Positions 62,310 to 64,000 of a stretch of DNA of 64,000 nucleotides are shown piece after piece. Below the pieces are notes generated by a model. That model ran no database searches and was not told the DNA's origin. It saw nothing but the letters and a program-made list of their open reading frames with translations. Source of the stretch: Bacillota bacterium (GTDB lineage Bacteria > Bacillota > Limnochordia > DTU087); NCBI GenBank assembly GCA_012798695.1, contig JAAZMR010000023.1:1-64000 (forward strand), read 5' to 3'. Every line of letters starts with the position of its first letter. Position 1 is the stretch's first letter. The translations under genes and the position numbers were made by a program.

Positions 62310-62554
62310 AGCGCATCCCCCCTGATAACCATCGCTTCTTCAGTACTTCTACCCGCGCAGCTCAAATCCTCTTATCTGGCTCCACTAATCCCTGGATCCA
62401 ATTCCCCATGTCTTCACAGTGACCTGCTATCACCAATGCTTTTGATTCAGCTTATGCTGGTAAGGCGGCAAAAAGTAACCAATAATAGGATTCGTTTGGG
62501 GCAGCTCCAATATACAAAAAAACTGGCTGATCATTGAAAACCTGTTGCCTATGC

Positions 62555-63223
62555 TCAGAGAACACCATGGCGCCTTAGTTCACTTATGGCATCCGGTGCC
62601 TGTAGATAGTGAAAAAGAGCCATTATGTATTGTCCCTTTTCCTTATAGATCGCACTCAACAGCAGGTGTGTATACTGGTTTTTTGGATCAAGTTTCAGGG
62701 CGCGTTCGAGGTGGACCTGTGCTCGCTCAATCTCACCAGTCTGACCGCACACTATAGCACAGAAATTTCGGCTCCAGGCAACAGTTGGGGCCAGGCGAAT
62801 GATCTCCTCGAAATAGCTGATGGACTGTTCCAGGTCACCAAAGGCGTAGGAACCAAAGGCAGCACAATTCAGCAACAGCAGGTCTTCAGGTGAACGTCGC
62901 AGCTGCCGGAGGTTGTCCAAGACAAACTCAGCAACCTCTTCTCTATAACCATCTTCTCCGGCTATCTCCAGTTCTTTCAAAGCTCGCGGTAGTTGACCTA
63001 GATTAGCAAAGGCTATTCCTCTCAGCAATCGGCTTGCCACGGTTCTGCTTAATTCGTTCTCCCCAATCACTTTTTCCCAGTCAACATGGTTAGGTGCAGT
63101 CTGGCTTTGAGCATGAGTAATAGAGGGCCAGATGGTATTGGTCCAACCAAGTAACAGGGCTACCAATAGGATACCTGCAATTAGTCTTTGCTCTACCAAC
63201 CGTACCCCATTGTTCATCCTCAC
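62555..63223 (-). CDS. TPR-repeat protein with N-terminal membrane anchor
   Basis: This 222-residue protein has a membrane segment or signal peptide (about 13-38, GILLVALLLGWTNTIWPSITHAQ), then helical pairs fitting tetratricopeptide repeats, clearest at 128-165 (YAFGDLEQSISYFEEIIRLAPT) and 175-200 (ERAQVHLERALKLDPKN), with a further pair ending GQYIMALFHYLQA. TPR proteins scaffold other proteins, here outside the cytoplasm. It follows a small membrane protein gene by 16 bases. Function unknown. Confidence 0.8.
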   Translation of the reverse strand: MRMNNGVRLVEQRLIAGILLVALLLGWTNTIWPSITHAQSQTAPNHVDWEKVIGENELSRTVASRLLRGIAFANLGQLPRALKELEIAGEDGYREEVAEFVLDNLRQLRRSPEDLLLLNCAAFGSYAFGDLEQSISYFEEIIRLAPTVAWSRNFCAIVCGQTGEIERAQVHLERALKLDPKNQYTHLLLSAIYKEKGQYIMALFHYLQAPDAISELRRHGVL

Positions 63224-63239
63224 AACTCTCCCTACACCA

Positions 63240-63527
63240 TTAGCAGAACACGTGCACTGCCTGAATAGCCACCAGCAACACTACTGAGCCCTGAAATACC
63301 CAAAGGGCCAGCCGCACTATAGTCAATAGGATTGCAGGCCATGGCAGCTGGTTTGAGCTCTCCGTTGCTGGCTCTGCCTCTACCAGGAGGTCGAGATATG
63401 GGTTCCCCCGACATTTCGGCCTTCGTTGTGGCCAATAAGAGCAACCACATAAATAGACAGCAAGACCACATAGAGCGACAACCCCACTTATGAGCGCCAC
63501 CTGCAGCAGAAGCATACCCAAGCCCAT
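63240..63527 (-). CDS. Small membrane protein, two helices
   Basis: I do not recognise this family. The 95 residues have two membrane helices (about 5-28 and 63-88) joined by a polar, cysteine-containing segment (CSYWPQRRPKCRGNPY). AAGGGGGATC lies before the ATG. It sits between surE and the TPR gene on the minus strand and is likely co-transcribed with the TPR gene. Confidence 0.7.
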   Translation of the reverse strand: MGLGMLLLQVALISGVVALCGLAVYLCGCSYWPQRRPKCRGNPYLDLLVEAEPATESSNQLPWPAILLTIVRLALWVFQGSVVLLVAIQAVHVFC

Positions 63528-63602
63528 ACTAAGATCCCCCTTAGGTAGGATATGTGTTTACCTAAGGAGAGGTCACTGGTTGTTGTGTCATGTCGATCTG
63601 GT

Positions 63603-64000
63603 TCAGTCTAGATCCCATTGAGCCAACTCATCCATAAAGGCTTCATGGGTTAGCTGAAAGCGAACTGGGGTGATGGAGATCCAACCATCCTTGACTGCCC
63701 TTGTATCTGAGTCTAGTCCTTCCTCCAGATCAATCGCTTGACCGGTAAGCCAGTAATAGGTTCGTCCCCAAGGGTCTAGCCTCTTTTCCACAAAATCACG
63801 ATATCTGCGAATTCCCACCCGTGTAATCTTGATGCCTCTTATCTCGGCACCAGGAACCCTAGGTAAATTGACATTCAGCAAGGTATCTTTGGGCAGCCCC
63901 TTGTTCTGGACCTCTCTTGCTGTGCTGGCGGTTAACGTCACCGCTTTCTTCAGATTCAACCATGTGCCCGAATAATCGGCGATCGAGATAGCCAACGCAG
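63603..64000 (-). CDS. surE: SurE 5'/3'-nucleotidase, N-terminal part beyond window
   Basis: The visible C-terminal 132 residues match SurE, a metal-dependent nucleotidase that acts on nucleoside monophosphates in stationary phase or stress. Diagnostic segments are LLNVNLPRVPG, IRGIKITRVGIRRYRDF and RLDPWGRTYYWLTGQ. The frame is open through base 64000, and the apparent TTG start at 63995 lies within the family's conserved core, so the gene is truncated by the window edge. The metal-binding N-terminus cannot be checked. Confidence 0.88.
   Translation of the reverse strand, partial: ALAISIADYSGTWLNLKKAVTLTASTAREVQNKGLPKDTLLNVNLPRVPGAEIRGIKITRVGIRRYRDFVEKRLDPWGRTYYWLTGQAIDLEEGLDSDTRAVKDGWISITPVRFQLTHEAFMDELAQWDLD

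Noticed and set aside
1..64000. CRISPR arrays, insertion sequences, prophage or integron features
   Set aside because: No regularly spaced repeats, transposase genes, phage structural genes or attC-like sites were seen. The only recombinase is the Xer-type one.

Overview
The window reads as chromosomal DNA of a Gram-positive-type bacterium of the phylum Bacillota. This rests on the regulatory and gene content: a PyrR attenuator before a pyr operon, a T-box leader before a DAHP synthase gene, a ykkC-family (probable PRPP) riboswitch before purine genes, a CtsR-type operator at an hsp20 gene, Bacillus-type LexA boxes between a yneA-like gene and lexA, a SigB/SigF/SigG-type sigma factor, strong Shine-Dalgarno sites, and many GTG/TTG starts. 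A LolC/LolD-like ABC pair near the left edge is unusual for a monoderm. A deep-branching spore-forming lineage such as Limnochordia is a guess, not something the sequence proves.

Layout. 1-2.8 kb: a truncated LysM protein and the FtsX/LolC-type permease plus ATPase. 2.7-5.4 kb, minus strand: an SAF-domain small subunit and two UxaA-type large subunits, one with degenerate motifs. 5.6-10.4 kb: family 4 uracil-DNA glycosylase, an EF-G-like GTPase, a small membrane protein, tRNA-Trp, PduL phosphotransacylase and an FmdB zinc ribbon. 10.6-21.2 kb: a Gfo/Idh/MocA oxidoreductase, then pyrB-pyrC-carB-pyrK-pyrD-pyrF-pyrE (no carA) and a GerMN protein. 21.3-28.6 kb: T-box and DAHP synthase, L-rhamnose isomerase, a HAD phosphatase, and a sugar-type ABC transporter without its own ATPase. 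28.7-31.8 kb: three tandem M42 peptidases. 31.9-45.2 kb: SIMPL protein, serine acetyltransferase, B12/radical SAM protein, dnaE, hydantoinase A, TGS-uridine kinase, sigma factor and patatin.

45.2-52.8 kb: purE, then the riboswitch and purL-purF-purM-purN-purD. The pyrimidine set covers every de novo step to UMP except the glutaminase subunit of carbamoyl phosphate synthase. The purine set is incomplete, because purS, purQ, purC, purB, purK and purH are not here. 53-57.4 kb: hsp20, a metallophosphoesterase, and a minus-strand operon of a BadF/HgdC-type activator with two dehydratase-like proteins.

57.5-64 kb: an FN3 lipoprotein, a Xer-type tyrosine recombinase, a 28-bp site closely resembling a chromosomal dif site 169 bp upstream of that recombinase, the yneA-like/lexA SOS pair with LexA boxes, two unrecognised small genes, a TPR protein, a small membrane protein, and the C-terminal half of SurE cut by the window edge. 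The dif-like site beside its recombinase is the most interesting observation. The catalytic-plus-degenerate UxaA pair, the riboswitch and the orphan activase operon follow.
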